A DNA stretch of 38,128 bases from Candidatus Omnitrophota bacterium. GTDB taxonomy: Bacteria > Omnitrophota > Gorgyraeia > Gygaellales > Profunditerraquicolaceae. The notes beneath the pieces are model-generated. The model saw only the letters and a list, made by a program, of their open reading frames with translations, was not told the origin of the DNA and made no database searches. Numbering within the stretch: the first letter of the stretch is position 1; each line of letters begins with the position of its first letter. The translations under genes and the position numbers were made by a program. This document shows positions 7,564 through 15,548 of this stretch, in pieces. Location: positions 1 through 38,128 of the forward strand of contig VGKK01000002.1 in NCBI GenBank assembly GCA_016867095.1. Reading direction: 5' to 3'.

Positions 7564-9669
7564 ATGAAATTGACGGATAATGAAATAAGAAACATTACAA
7601 AATATCTGGAATCGGGAAAACCGCTTCCTGATCAGTATCGTTTCCTGCTTTTTGAGGAAAAACGCGAGGTAGAGCTGGTTTGGAACGGCAAGACCAGTGA
7701 AGTCTGCAACGCGATATTGCCGTTCCAGGTGATTGAGCAGGTTGATGAGCCGCGCAAGGAGAAAACGCAGGCCGAGTGGCAGGGGACGTTATTTGACACA
7801 AGCGGACGCCAGATCAAGGGTTGGACAAATAAGCTTATCTGGGGTGATAACAAATTGATCTTGAGCAGTCTTAAGAACGGGCCTCTGCACGATGAGATAG
7901 AAAAAGATGGCGGAATAAAGTTGATCTATATTGATCCGCCGTTTGACGTCGGCACAGATTTTTCCATGAATATTGAAATCGGCGATGAGCAATTTACCAA
8001 AGCGCCATCAGTGTTGGAAGAGATCGCATATCGGGATACCTGGGGAAAGGGCGCGGATAGTTTTATCGCCATGATTTATGAGCGGCTAACGCTGATGCGG
8101 GATTTATTGGCGCAAGATGGAAGTATTTATGTGCATTGCGATTATAGAGTTGATTCTTATATTCGGTGTATTCTAGATGAACTATTTGGTAAGCCAAATT
8201 TAAGAAATGAAATTATTTGGTGTTATACGGCTCCGTCAAATGTGTCCGGAAATTATCCGCGTAAACACGACGTTATTTATTTCTATTCGAAAAGCTCTAA
8301 GGTTACTTTAAATTTAGATGACATTAGAATTCCTTATTCTGCAGAAAGTCTTAGTCGTGCAAATCGGAATGTGATTAAGAAAGGCGGAACAATATTTGAT
8401 GACGTTAAATTAAATGATAAAGGGAAGGTGCCAGAAGATTGGTGGGCAGATGTTAATCCGGCATCTCGTTATCCGACAGAACATTTAGGTTATGATACCC
8501 AGAAATCCGAAAAACTTCTAGAACGGATTATTAAAGCTTCTTCAAACGAAGGAGATATTGTAGCCGATTTCTTTTGCGGCTCCGGGACAACTATGGCAGT
8601 GGCCGAGAAGTTAGGGCGAAAATGGATCGGCGCTGACCTTGGCAAGTTTGCCATTCATACGACGCGCAAGCGGATGATTTCGGTTCAGCGCGAGCTTAAA
8701 GAAGCAGGCAAGGATTACCGCGCGTTTGAGATCTTAAACCTCGGGAAATATGAACGCCAGCATTATATCGGCGTAAACCCGAATTTGCGGGACAAGGAAA
8801 AAGAGAAACAACTTGCCAAGCGTGAGAAGGAGTTCCTTGAGCTTATTCTTCGGGCTTACCGTGCTGAGAAAGCTGAAGGATTCAAAACGCTGCACGGAAA
8901 GAAATCCGGCCGAATGGTTGCGGTCGGGCCGATCAATTTACCGGTAACGAAAGATTTTGTTGATGCTGTTATAAACGAATGCATAGAAAAGAAGATTACA
9001 AAAGCAGATATACTGGCTTTTGAATTCGCGATGAGTGTTATTTCTACCGAGAAGACCAGAGAAAATAGGGTAATTCAAGAAGAAGCCAAGTCAAAAGGTA
9101 TTGACCTTGCCCTGAAGTATATCCCCCGGGATGTCTTTGACAAGCGCGCAGTGGAGAAGAGCCAGGTTGTTTTTCACGATGTGTCTTATATTGAGGTTAA
9201 GCCGATCGTTCAAAAGAAAGGCGCGGCCGTTGAGCTGGTAGATTTCAGCGTTTATTACAATCAGGATACCATCGCTAATGTTGAGGCATCGCTTAAGAAC
9301 GGCGGGACCAAGATTTATGTTGAGAACGGCAAGATCATCAAAGTTACCAAAGATGAGAAGGGAATTATAAAGCGAGAAGCCTTGACTAAGAAATGGACGG
9401 ACTGGATTGATTACTGGGCAATTGATTTTGATTTTGAAAGCAAAAAAGAAATTGTCCGGGTCAAGAAAGATAACGGCTCGGTTGAAGAAGCCTGGACCGG
9501 CGACTATGTTTTTGAGAACGAATGGCAGTCTTTCCGCACCAAGAAAGACCGGACAATCGAGCTCAAAAGCGCATTCCATGAATGCCCCAAAGGCCGCCGC
9601 AAAATCGCGGTTAAAGTGGTGGATATATTCGGGAATGATACAATGAAAGTGATTGAGGTCAATATATAG
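7564..9669 (+). CDS. Type III restriction-modification methyltransferase (Mod)
   Basis: This adenine-specific DNA methyltransferase of the beta class has 701 residues. Motif IV DPPF is at residues 124-127 in LIYIDPPFDVG. Motif I FCGSGTT is at 337-343, i.e. after motif IV, as the beta order requires. Supporting pieces are YVHCDYRVDSYI, HDVIYFYSKS, NPASRYPTEHLGYDTQKSEKL and KWIGADLGKFA. The ~300-residue C-terminal extension is usual for type III Mod subunits, which recognise the site and pair with Res. The stretch coding for residues ~180-335 is visibly AT-richer than its flanks and coincides with the expected target-recognition region. The gene has its own promoter and begins an operon with an ATPase gene and res. 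Confidence 0.92.
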   Translation: MKLTDNEIRNITKYLESGKPLPDQYRFLLFEEKREVELVWNGKTSEVCNAILPFQVIEQVDEPRKEKTQAEWQGTLFDTSGRQIKGWTNKLIWGDNKLILSSLKNGPLHDEIEKDGGIKLIYIDPPFDVGTDFSMNIEIGDEQFTKAPSVLEEIAYRDTWGKGADSFIAMIYERLTLMRDLLAQDGSIYVHCDYRVDSYIRCILDELFGKPNLRNEIIWCYTAPSNVSGNYPRKHDVIYFYSKSSKVTLNLDDIRIPYSAESLSRANRNVIKKGGTIFDDVKLNDKGKVPEDWWADVNPASRYPTEHLGYDTQKSEKLLERIIKASSNEGDIVADFFCGSGTTMAVAEKLGRKWIGADLGKFAIHTTRKRMISVQRELKEAGKDYRAFEILNLGKYERQHYIGVNPNLRDKEKEKQLAKREKEFLELILRAYRAEKAEGFKTLHGKKSGRMVAVGPINLPVTKDFVDAVINECIEKKITKADILAFEFAMSVISTEKTRENRVIQEEAKSKGIDLALKYIPRDVFDKRAVEKSQVVFHDVSYIEVKPIVQKKGAAVELVDFSVYYNQDTIANVEASLKNGGTKIYVENGKIIKVTKDEKGIIKREALTKKWTDWIDYWAIDFDFESKKEIVRVKKDNGSVEEAWTGDYVFENEWQSFRTKKDRTIELKSAFHECPKGRRKIAVKVVDIFGNDTMKVIEVNI

Positions 9670-9673
9670 TTTT

Positions 9674-9733
9674 TCTATAGGGAATATATGAGAAAATCGC
9701 CGCATCTATAGAAAATATATGAAAAATAGGGGG
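9674..9733 (+). repeat. CTATAG..ATATATGARAAA direct repeats before the ATPase gene
   Basis: Two imperfect tandem copies of CTATAG-(A/G)-AATATATGARAAA are spaced 31 bp apart. A third ATATATGAAAAA includes the start codon of the ATPase gene at 9740. They could be an operator or a duplication scar; nothing in the sequence decides. Confidence 0.5.
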
Positions 9734-9739
9734 TGATAT

Positions 9740-11254
9740 ATGAAAAAGAGTTCTTATGGAAAAAATTTGTTCGGACTTCATTTGAGCCAGGAATTGGAAG
9801 ATTTCCTTAGAGATACAAACCCTTGGTGGAGTGGTAAACCTATGCGGCGGCTTCCGGAATTCCGCCGCTGGCTATTTGATCACACTTTACAACGCTTAAA
9901 AACAGGGCTTGCCCCTGTGATCGTTTTGCGCGGCCCGCGTCAGGTGGGCAAGACAACATTACAAGAGCAGATCATTCTTCATTTATTAAGCCAAGAAAAT
10001 GTTGATCCTAAAAATATTTTTCGCGTTCAATTTGACGAGATCCCTTCCCTGAAAGGATTAAAAGACCCTATTTTAAGCATATGCCGCTGGTATCAGGAAA
10101 GGATTTTAGGAGAAACATTTAATGAATCAATAAATAAAAACCGGCCGGTCTATATTTTTTTTGATGAAGTGCAGAATTTGACGGATTGGTCTCCTCAGAT
10201 TAAATCGTTAGTCGATCTGCATTCCGTAAGAATTCTTTTAACCGGGAGCTCGGCGCTGCGAATCGAACAGGGGCGGGACAGCCTTGCAGGCAGGATCACA
10301 ACTTTAGAGCTTGGAACGCTTCTGTTAAGGGAAATCGCGGAATTGCAAAATTTCGAGAAAATTGTCCCTATGATTGTGTTAAATGGATTAAAGGAATTGA
10401 CACAGAAAGATTTTTGGGCGGATGTTCGGACAAACGGCGAGAAATACAAAGAAGTGCGTGATAAAGCATTCAATCTATTTTCTGAACGGGGAGGTTACCC
10501 GGTTGCCCAAGTGCGGATAGACAGGCCATGGGGAGAAGTTTCCGATCAGCTCAATGAAACAGTTATAAAACGCGTTATTCAACATGATTTGAGGATCGGG
10601 GAGCGGGGAAGGAAGCGGGACCAGGATTTACTAGAAGAGCTTTTTCGTTTATGCTGCAGGTATATCGGTCAAGCTCCCGCACAGGCCATGTTTATTACAG
10701 AACTGCGCAAGCCTTTATCCGCTAACGTGGGCTGGAACAGGGTCTTGGCCTATTTAAGATTTCTCAATAATACGCTGTTGATTAGATTGATAGATCCGCT
10801 TGAAATTAGAATTAAAAAAAGGAAAGGCCGCCCGAAAATTTGTCTTTGTGACCATGCATTGCGCGCAAGCTGGCTGCAGGAGTTAATCCCGTTTTCTCCG
10901 CAAGGATTAGCTTCTGCCCCGCATTTAAGCGATCTGGCCGGGCATATTGCGGAAAGCGTGCTTGGATATTTTTTGGCAGGCATTCCCAATCTTGACGTGG
11001 CTTGGTTTCCAGAGCGCGCCGATGAGCCCGAAGTCGATTATGTCGTTTCTGTCGGAGAATTTAGGATTCCTATTGAAGTGAAATACCGAAGACACATTGA
11101 TTCTCATAGGGATACCATAGGACTGCGCTCATTTATAGAAAAAACTGTTTATAATGCTCCTTTCGGCATATTGGTCACTTTAAATGACGATACGATTATC
11201 GATGATCCAAGAATTGTCACCGTGCCTTTGTCGTCATTTTTGCTTCTTCGGTAA
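9740..11254 (+). CDS. AAA_14 / DUF4143 ATPase embedded between mod and res
   Basis: The 504-residue predicted ATPase belongs to the AAA_14 + DUF4143 class. The P-loop is GPRQVGKT (residues 65-72). Further motifs are YIFFDEVQN (Walker B), ILLTGSSALRIEQGRDSLAG(R) (sensor-1 region typical of the family) and GGYPVAQ. A C-terminal part ends with PEVDYVVSVGEFRIPIEVKY, the restriction-endonuclease-like segment (D..E-x-K) seen at the end of DUF4143 proteins. Compared with common ~390-residue members it has an N-terminal extension and longer inserts. It starts behind a GGGGTGA site 70 bp after mod and ends 9 bp before res, so it is almost certainly co-transcribed with the R-M system. Biological roles of this family are poorly defined; a part in defence here is inference from position. 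Confidence 0.88.
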   Translation: MKKSSYGKNLFGLHLSQELEDFLRDTNPWWSGKPMRRLPEFRRWLFDHTLQRLKTGLAPVIVLRGPRQVGKTTLQEQIILHLLSQENVDPKNIFRVQFDEIPSLKGLKDPILSICRWYQERILGETFNESINKNRPVYIFFDEVQNLTDWSPQIKSLVDLHSVRILLTGSSALRIEQGRDSLAGRITTLELGTLLLREIAELQNFEKIVPMIVLNGLKELTQKDFWADVRTNGEKYKEVRDKAFNLFSERGGYPVAQVRIDRPWGEVSDQLNETVIKRVIQHDLRIGERGRKRDQDLLEELFRLCCRYIGQAPAQAMFITELRKPLSANVGWNRVLAYLRFLNNTLLIRLIDPLEIRIKKRKGRPKICLCDHALRASWLQELIPFSPQGLASAPHLSDLAGHIAESVLGYFLAGIPNLDVAWFPERADEPEVDYVVSVGEFRIPIEVKYRRHIDSHRDTIGLRSFIEKTVYNAPFGILVTLNDDTIIDDPRIVTVPLSSFLLLR

Positions 11255-11263
11255 AAACAGTTT

Positions 11264-13939
11264 ATGGCCATACATCCAAAATTACCTAAGTCACCTTACG
11301 AAATAATTAAACCTGAATTACGCTGGTTCCCGGCTGATGAGATGCTGCGGGAAAAGGGCTACGATAAGCTTCTGCCGCCTTTAGTCGCTAAACTACGCAA
11401 GCTGGTTGAGGCATGGCGAAACTCTGGTTATGACGGCGCAAGCGCCACGAGCAAGGCGCTTCTCAATTGGTGGTTTAAGACCGACCACCCCAAGTATAAC
11501 GCGGATGGCGAAGAGTATCTTTTTCAATATTATTTTGCTCAACGAGAATCGGTGGAAACGATTATTTATCTTTATGAAGTCGCCAGGATCGAAGATAAAT
11601 ATGACCTCCTGCGGTTTGACAGCTCCGGGATCTTGACGCCGGGAATGTTTGCGGAAGACTGGCGCCGGTTTGTGATCAAAATGGCCACGGGCAGCGGAAA
11701 AACAAAGGTCCTTAGCCTTGTTTTAGCCTGGAGCTATTTCCATAAAATGTATGAGACCGATTCTATGTTAGCGAGGAATTTTCTTGTTATTACACCCAAT
11801 ATTATCGTGTTAGACCGTATCAAAGCGGATTTTGACGGTTTGAAGATATTCTTTGATGATCCCGTGGTGCCGGAGAATGGTTATGCCGGGCAGAACTGGA
11901 AAGATGATTTTCAGGTTACGCTCCATATTCAGGACGAGATCGGAACCATTGGAAAAACAGGCAATATTTTTCTTTCTAATATCCACCGTGTTTATGAGAG
12001 CGGCGATGTTACGCCCTCTTTTGATGATGTGGATACGTCGGATTACTTTCTCGGTAAAAAACCGGTCGGCGCGACAAATGAATCAAAGATCGATCTTTCC
12101 GAGATCGTGCGAAATGTTGATGAGCTGGTTGTATTAAATGACGAAGCGCACCATATTCACGATGAAAAACTCGCCTGGTTTAAATCTATAGAGGATATTC
12201 ATAACCGCCTAAAGATGAAAGGTTCTGAGCTGTCGCTCCAGGTGGATGTAACCGCCACACCGCGGCACAATAACGGCGGTATATTTGTCCAGACGGTTTC
12301 CGATTACCCGCTTGTTGAAGCGATCCATCAGGATGTTGTGAAACACCCTCTTGTTCCGGATTCGGCCAGCCGGGCTAAGCTGGTTGAAAAGAAGAGCTCA
12401 AAATATACCGAGAAATATGAGGATTATATTCATCTTGGTTACCTTGAATGGAAAAAAGTCCATGAAGAGCATTCAAAACTTGGCAAGAAAGCCGTCCTAT
12501 TTATTATGACCGATGATACGCGTAATTGTGATGAGGTCGCGGCATACCTGGAGGGAAGATACCCGGAATTTAAAGAGGCGGTTTTGATTATTCATACCAA
12601 AAATAACGGCGATATCGCAGAGAGCGTAACCGGTAAAAAGAAAGAAGAACTGGATGTTTTGCGCGAAGCGGCCAATAAAATCGACCGGCCGGATAATCCG
12701 TATAAGGTTATAGTTTCGGTTCTAATGCTGAAAGAAGGCTGGGATGTCCGCAATGTAACGACAATTGTCGGGCTTCGGCCTTATTCGTCGGCAAGCAATA
12801 TTTTGCCTGAGCAGACCATGGGGCGGGGTTTGCGCCGGATGTATCGCGACGCAAATCTTCAGGAAATGGTCAGCGTTGTCGGGACGGATGCTTTTATGGA
12901 TTTTGTAGAATCGGTAAAAAGTGAAGGCGTTGAACTTGAACATCGCAAAATGGGCGAAGGAAGTGCCCCTAAGGCGCCGCTTGTTGTTGAGGTCGATAAA
13001 GAAAATTTGAAGAAAGATATTGAGAAGCTCGATATTCAAATTCCTGTATTAACCGCTCGTATTTATCGCGAATATAAGAATCTTTCTATTCTCAACGTGA
13101 GCGATTTTGGCCATGCAAAGGTTAAAGTCCGGCAATTTTCCGAAGAAGAAAAACGCGAGATCGTTTTTAAAGATATCGCATCCGATGAAATATCTCATAA
13201 AACCGAGCTGGATTCTGATTTTACAGCGAATTATCAAAGTGTGGTCGGATATTTTACTCAGGTCATTATGAAAGACCTGAGGTTGGTGGGCGGGTATGAT
13301 ATCCTCTATGGCAAGGTAAAAGAATTTATCCAGAATTATCTCTTTGAGAATGTCGTAAATTTAGAAGATCTGAACATTCTTAGGAATTTGTCCGAGCTCG
13401 AAGCCACCAAAACCATAATCGAAACTTTTAAGCGAAAGATTAACGATCTTACCGTTCTGGACAAGGGGGAAGCAGAGATCAAGGATTACATAAAAATAAG
13501 CCAATGCCGCCCCTTTGTAGTTAAAGAGCAGGGTTATCTTATGCCTCAAAAGAGCGCGTTTAATAAGATAGTGGGGGACAGCCATTTTGAACTTGAGGTA
13601 GCAGCTTTCTTGGAGAAATGCGATGATATTATTTCATATGCGAAAAATTATTTTTCTGTCCACTTCAAGATAGATTACCGTGATGCCGATGGTGAGATAA
13701 AAGATTATTATCCGGACTTCTTCGTAAAATTCTCGCAGAATGATCTCTATATTGTTGAAACAAAGGGCCGTGAAGACCTAGGTGATCCTCTTAAAATCGC
13801 CCGCCTCAAACAATGGTGCGAAGACGTGAATAGAGCGCAAAGCGATGTAAAATGCCGCTGTCTTTATATCAAACAAGAGCAGTTTGATAAATATAAGCCG
13901 CAAAATTTCTCGGAAGTAATAAAGAATTTCGCGCCATAA
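11264..13939 (+). CDS. Type III restriction endonuclease subunit (Res)
   Basis: This 891-residue SF2 helicase-nuclease translocates on DNA and cuts when paired with Mod. Helicase motif I MATGSGKT is at 140-147, the NDEAHH box near 293, motif III VTATPRH near 329, and the motif V/VI-type SVLMLKEGWDVRNVTTIVGL and QTMGRGLRRMY later. The C-terminal PD-(D/E)XK nuclease is visible: YYPDFFV with PD at 817-818 and VETKG with E832 and K834. Full length and all key residues are intact, so the enzyme is probably active. The upstream gap is only 9 bp, with weak SD, which suggests translational coupling to the ATPase gene. Confidence 0.93.
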   Translation: MAIHPKLPKSPYEIIKPELRWFPADEMLREKGYDKLLPPLVAKLRKLVEAWRNSGYDGASATSKALLNWWFKTDHPKYNADGEEYLFQYYFAQRESVETIIYLYEVARIEDKYDLLRFDSSGILTPGMFAEDWRRFVIKMATGSGKTKVLSLVLAWSYFHKMYETDSMLARNFLVITPNIIVLDRIKADFDGLKIFFDDPVVPENGYAGQNWKDDFQVTLHIQDEIGTIGKTGNIFLSNIHRVYESGDVTPSFDDVDTSDYFLGKKPVGATNESKIDLSEIVRNVDELVVLNDEAHHIHDEKLAWFKSIEDIHNRLKMKGSELSLQVDVTATPRHNNGGIFVQTVSDYPLVEAIHQDVVKHPLVPDSASRAKLVEKKSSKYTEKYEDYIHLGYLEWKKVHEEHSKLGKKAVLFIMTDDTRNCDEVAAYLEGRYPEFKEAVLIIHTKNNGDIAESVTGKKKEELDVLREAANKIDRPDNPYKVIVSVLMLKEGWDVRNVTTIVGLRPYSSASNILPEQTMGRGLRRMYRDANLQEMVSVVGTDAFMDFVESVKSEGVELEHRKMGEGSAPKAPLVVEVDKENLKKDIEKLDIQIPVLTARIYREYKNLSILNVSDFGHAKVKVRQFSEEEKREIVFKDIASDEISHKTELDSDFTANYQSVVGYFTQVIMKDLRLVGGYDILYGKVKEFIQNYLFENVVNLEDLNILRNLSELEATKTIIETFKRKINDLTVLDKGEAEIKDYIKISQCRPFVVKEQGYLMPQKSAFNKIVGDSHFELEVAAFLEKCDDIISYAKNYFSVHFKIDYRDADGEIKDYYPDFFVKFSQNDLYIVETKGREDLGDPLKIARLKQWCEDVNRAQSDVKCRCLYIKQEQFDKYKPQNFSEVIKNFAP

Positions 13940-14031
13940 CAGACAAGCCCTAACCCGCATTGTCAAGGTGCCTTTTTTAGGGTGCCTTTTTAGTTTTAGA
14001 AAACTAGGTACATTTTAATGAAAGAAATACT

Positions 14032-15483
14032 ATGCAAAATATAAATTTAACCGATACTATTGCCGCTGTGGCCACCGCCGTCGGAGAATCCGGCATCGGG
14101 ATCGTGCGGATAAGCGGCAAGGACGCCTTAAGGGTAGCGGATAAGATTTTTCTTTCTAAGGACGGCAAGAGGGCTTCTACTTTTAAGGCTTATACCACGC
14201 ATTATGGATGGATTGTTAGTCGGTTATCCGGTAAGCCGGTAAGCCGGTTAGCCAGTTTAAGCCGGCACACCGGCACACCGGCACACCGGCACACCGAAAT
14301 AATTGATGAAGTTCTCTTGACGGTGATGCGCGGCCCAAAAAGTTATACCAAAGAAGACGTTGTGGAAATCAACTGCCACGGAGGCATTGTGGCTTTGCGG
14401 GCGGCCTTGGATTTAGTTTTGGAAAACGGCTGCCGCCTGGCTGAGCCGGGTGAATTTACCAGGCGCGCCTTCTTAAACGGCAGAATTGACCTGGCGCAGG
14501 CCGAGGCAGTCCTGGATATTATTCGCGCCAGGACTGATTCAGCGTTAAAAATAAGCGCGGAGCAGTTAAGGGGAGGTGTATCTAAGCAGATTAATAAAAT
14601 GAGGAACCGCCTCTTGGAATTAGCTTCGCACTTAGAGGCAGATATTGATTTTCCCGGCGAGGAGCTTGATGCTGCCGGGCCTCAGCAGATTAGGGAAGGT
14701 TTGCAAGAAGTAGGCCGCCAATGCCGGGATATCCTGGAGGGGGCCAGGCGCGGCCGGATATTCCGCGAGGGCATACAGGTAGTAATCTGCGGCAAGCCCA
14801 ATGTAGGAAAATCCTCGCTGTTAAACGCGCTTTTAAAACAGGAGCGCTCTATCGTTACGCCGGTAGCCGGAACTACCCGCGATACCATTGAGGAGGTTAT
14901 TGATATTAAGGGTATCCCGGTCAGGATTGTGGATACCGCCGGGATCATTGAGCCCAGGGATTTGGTGGAAAAAAAGGCGGTCTTGCGGTCCAAAAGATAC
15001 ATAGGTTTAGCCGACCTGGTAATCCTTCTATTGGATGGGAGTAGGCCACTGGCCAAAGACGATGAAGCCCTGGCCAGAAAATTAAAAAAGAAGGCCATTA
15101 TCGCCGTGGTCAATAAAATAGACTTAAAACAAAAGATTGATAAAGGCAAAATTTTAAAAAGATTCCCGAGCGTAGTGGGAATTTCAGCCAAAAAACTAAA
15201 AAACATTGATTTATTGGAGCAGGCAATCGCTAATTTAGTCTATGCCGGAGGGCTCAGGACCCCCGAATCGGCATTAGTCAGCAACCTGCGCCATATTGAG
15301 GCGGTCAGGCACGCAGAAAAATTTATTGCGCAAGCCCTAAATTCATTAGATAATGAATTATCTTTAGAATTCATCGCCCAGGAGATAAGGGAAGCCCTGG
15401 GTTATTTGGATGAGATATTGGGCAGGAGGTTTTCGGAAGAACTGCTGGATAAAATCTTCAGCGAGTTTTGCGTAGGCAAATAG
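14032..15483 (+). CDS. mnmE: tRNA modification GTPase MnmE with low-complexity insertion
   Basis: MnmE, with MnmG, installs the xm5U34 wobble modification on tRNAs. The length is 483 residues, about 25 more than usual. The N-terminal formyl-THF-binding-type domain shows TIAAVATAVGESGIGIVRIS and RGPKSYTKEDVVEINCHGG. The G domain has GKPNVGKS (254-261), TTRDTIEE, DTAGI and VNKID. The C-terminus ends FSEFCVGK with the conserved C-x-GK tail. The excess length is explained by residues ~63-88 (SRLSGKPVSRLASLSRHTGT and following), which interrupt the usual HYGWI-to-EIIDEVL stretch and are encoded by iterated 8-bp CCGG-containing units. The start has only a weak GAAAGAA site. folE follows closely on the same strand. 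Confidence 0.95.
   Translation: MQNINLTDTIAAVATAVGESGIGIVRISGKDALRVADKIFLSKDGKRASTFKAYTTHYGWIVSRLSGKPVSRLASLSRHTGTPAHRHTEIIDEVLLTVMRGPKSYTKEDVVEINCHGGIVALRAALDLVLENGCRLAEPGEFTRRAFLNGRIDLAQAEAVLDIIRARTDSALKISAEQLRGGVSKQINKMRNRLLELASHLEADIDFPGEELDAAGPQQIREGLQEVGRQCRDILEGARRGRIFREGIQVVICGKPNVGKSSLLNALLKQERSIVTPVAGTTRDTIEEVIDIKGIPVRIVDTAGIIEPRDLVEKKAVLRSKRYIGLADLVILLLDGSRPLAKDDEALARKLKKKAIIAVVNKIDLKQKIDKGKILKRFPSVVGISAKKLKNIDLLEQAIANLVYAGGLRTPESALVSNLRHIEAVRHAEKFIAQALNSLDNELSLEFIAQEIREALGYLDEILGRRFSEELLDKIFSEFCVGK
14221..14296 (+). repeat. Iterated 8-bp CCGG repeat inside mnmE
   Basis: The left half iterates CCGGTAAG/CCGGTTAG units. The right half has four tandem CCGGCACA units ending CCG. The two halves can partly fold on each other through the CCGG cores. 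The reading frame of mnmE stays open throughout. Confidence 0.85.
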
Positions 15484-15494
15484 ATCTATCAGCT

Positions 15495-15534
15495 CAAGAC
15501 CCGGTCTTGAGACGGTTGGCAAGACCGGGTCTTG
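15495..15534. repeat. Twin 15-bp palindromes between mnmE and folE
   Basis: CAAGACCCGGTCTTG and its exact reverse complement CAAGACCGGGTCTTG are separated by 10 bp. Each is itself a 7+1+7 palindrome. The second ends just before the GGAGG site of folE, so a hairpin could affect folE translation. No T-tract follows, so it is not a classical terminator. Confidence 0.75.
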
Positions 15535-15548
15535 GAGGTAGGGAGGGA

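Noticed and set aside
9091..9705. 204-codon minus-strand ORF inside mod
   Set aside because: Shadow of the conserved methyltransferase C-terminus; no ribosome site or domain seen.
15468..15548. Longer folE reading frame starting inside mnmE
   Set aside because: The extra residues overlap the mnmE stop and the twin palindromes and have no FolE similarity; ATG 15549 has a strong SD.
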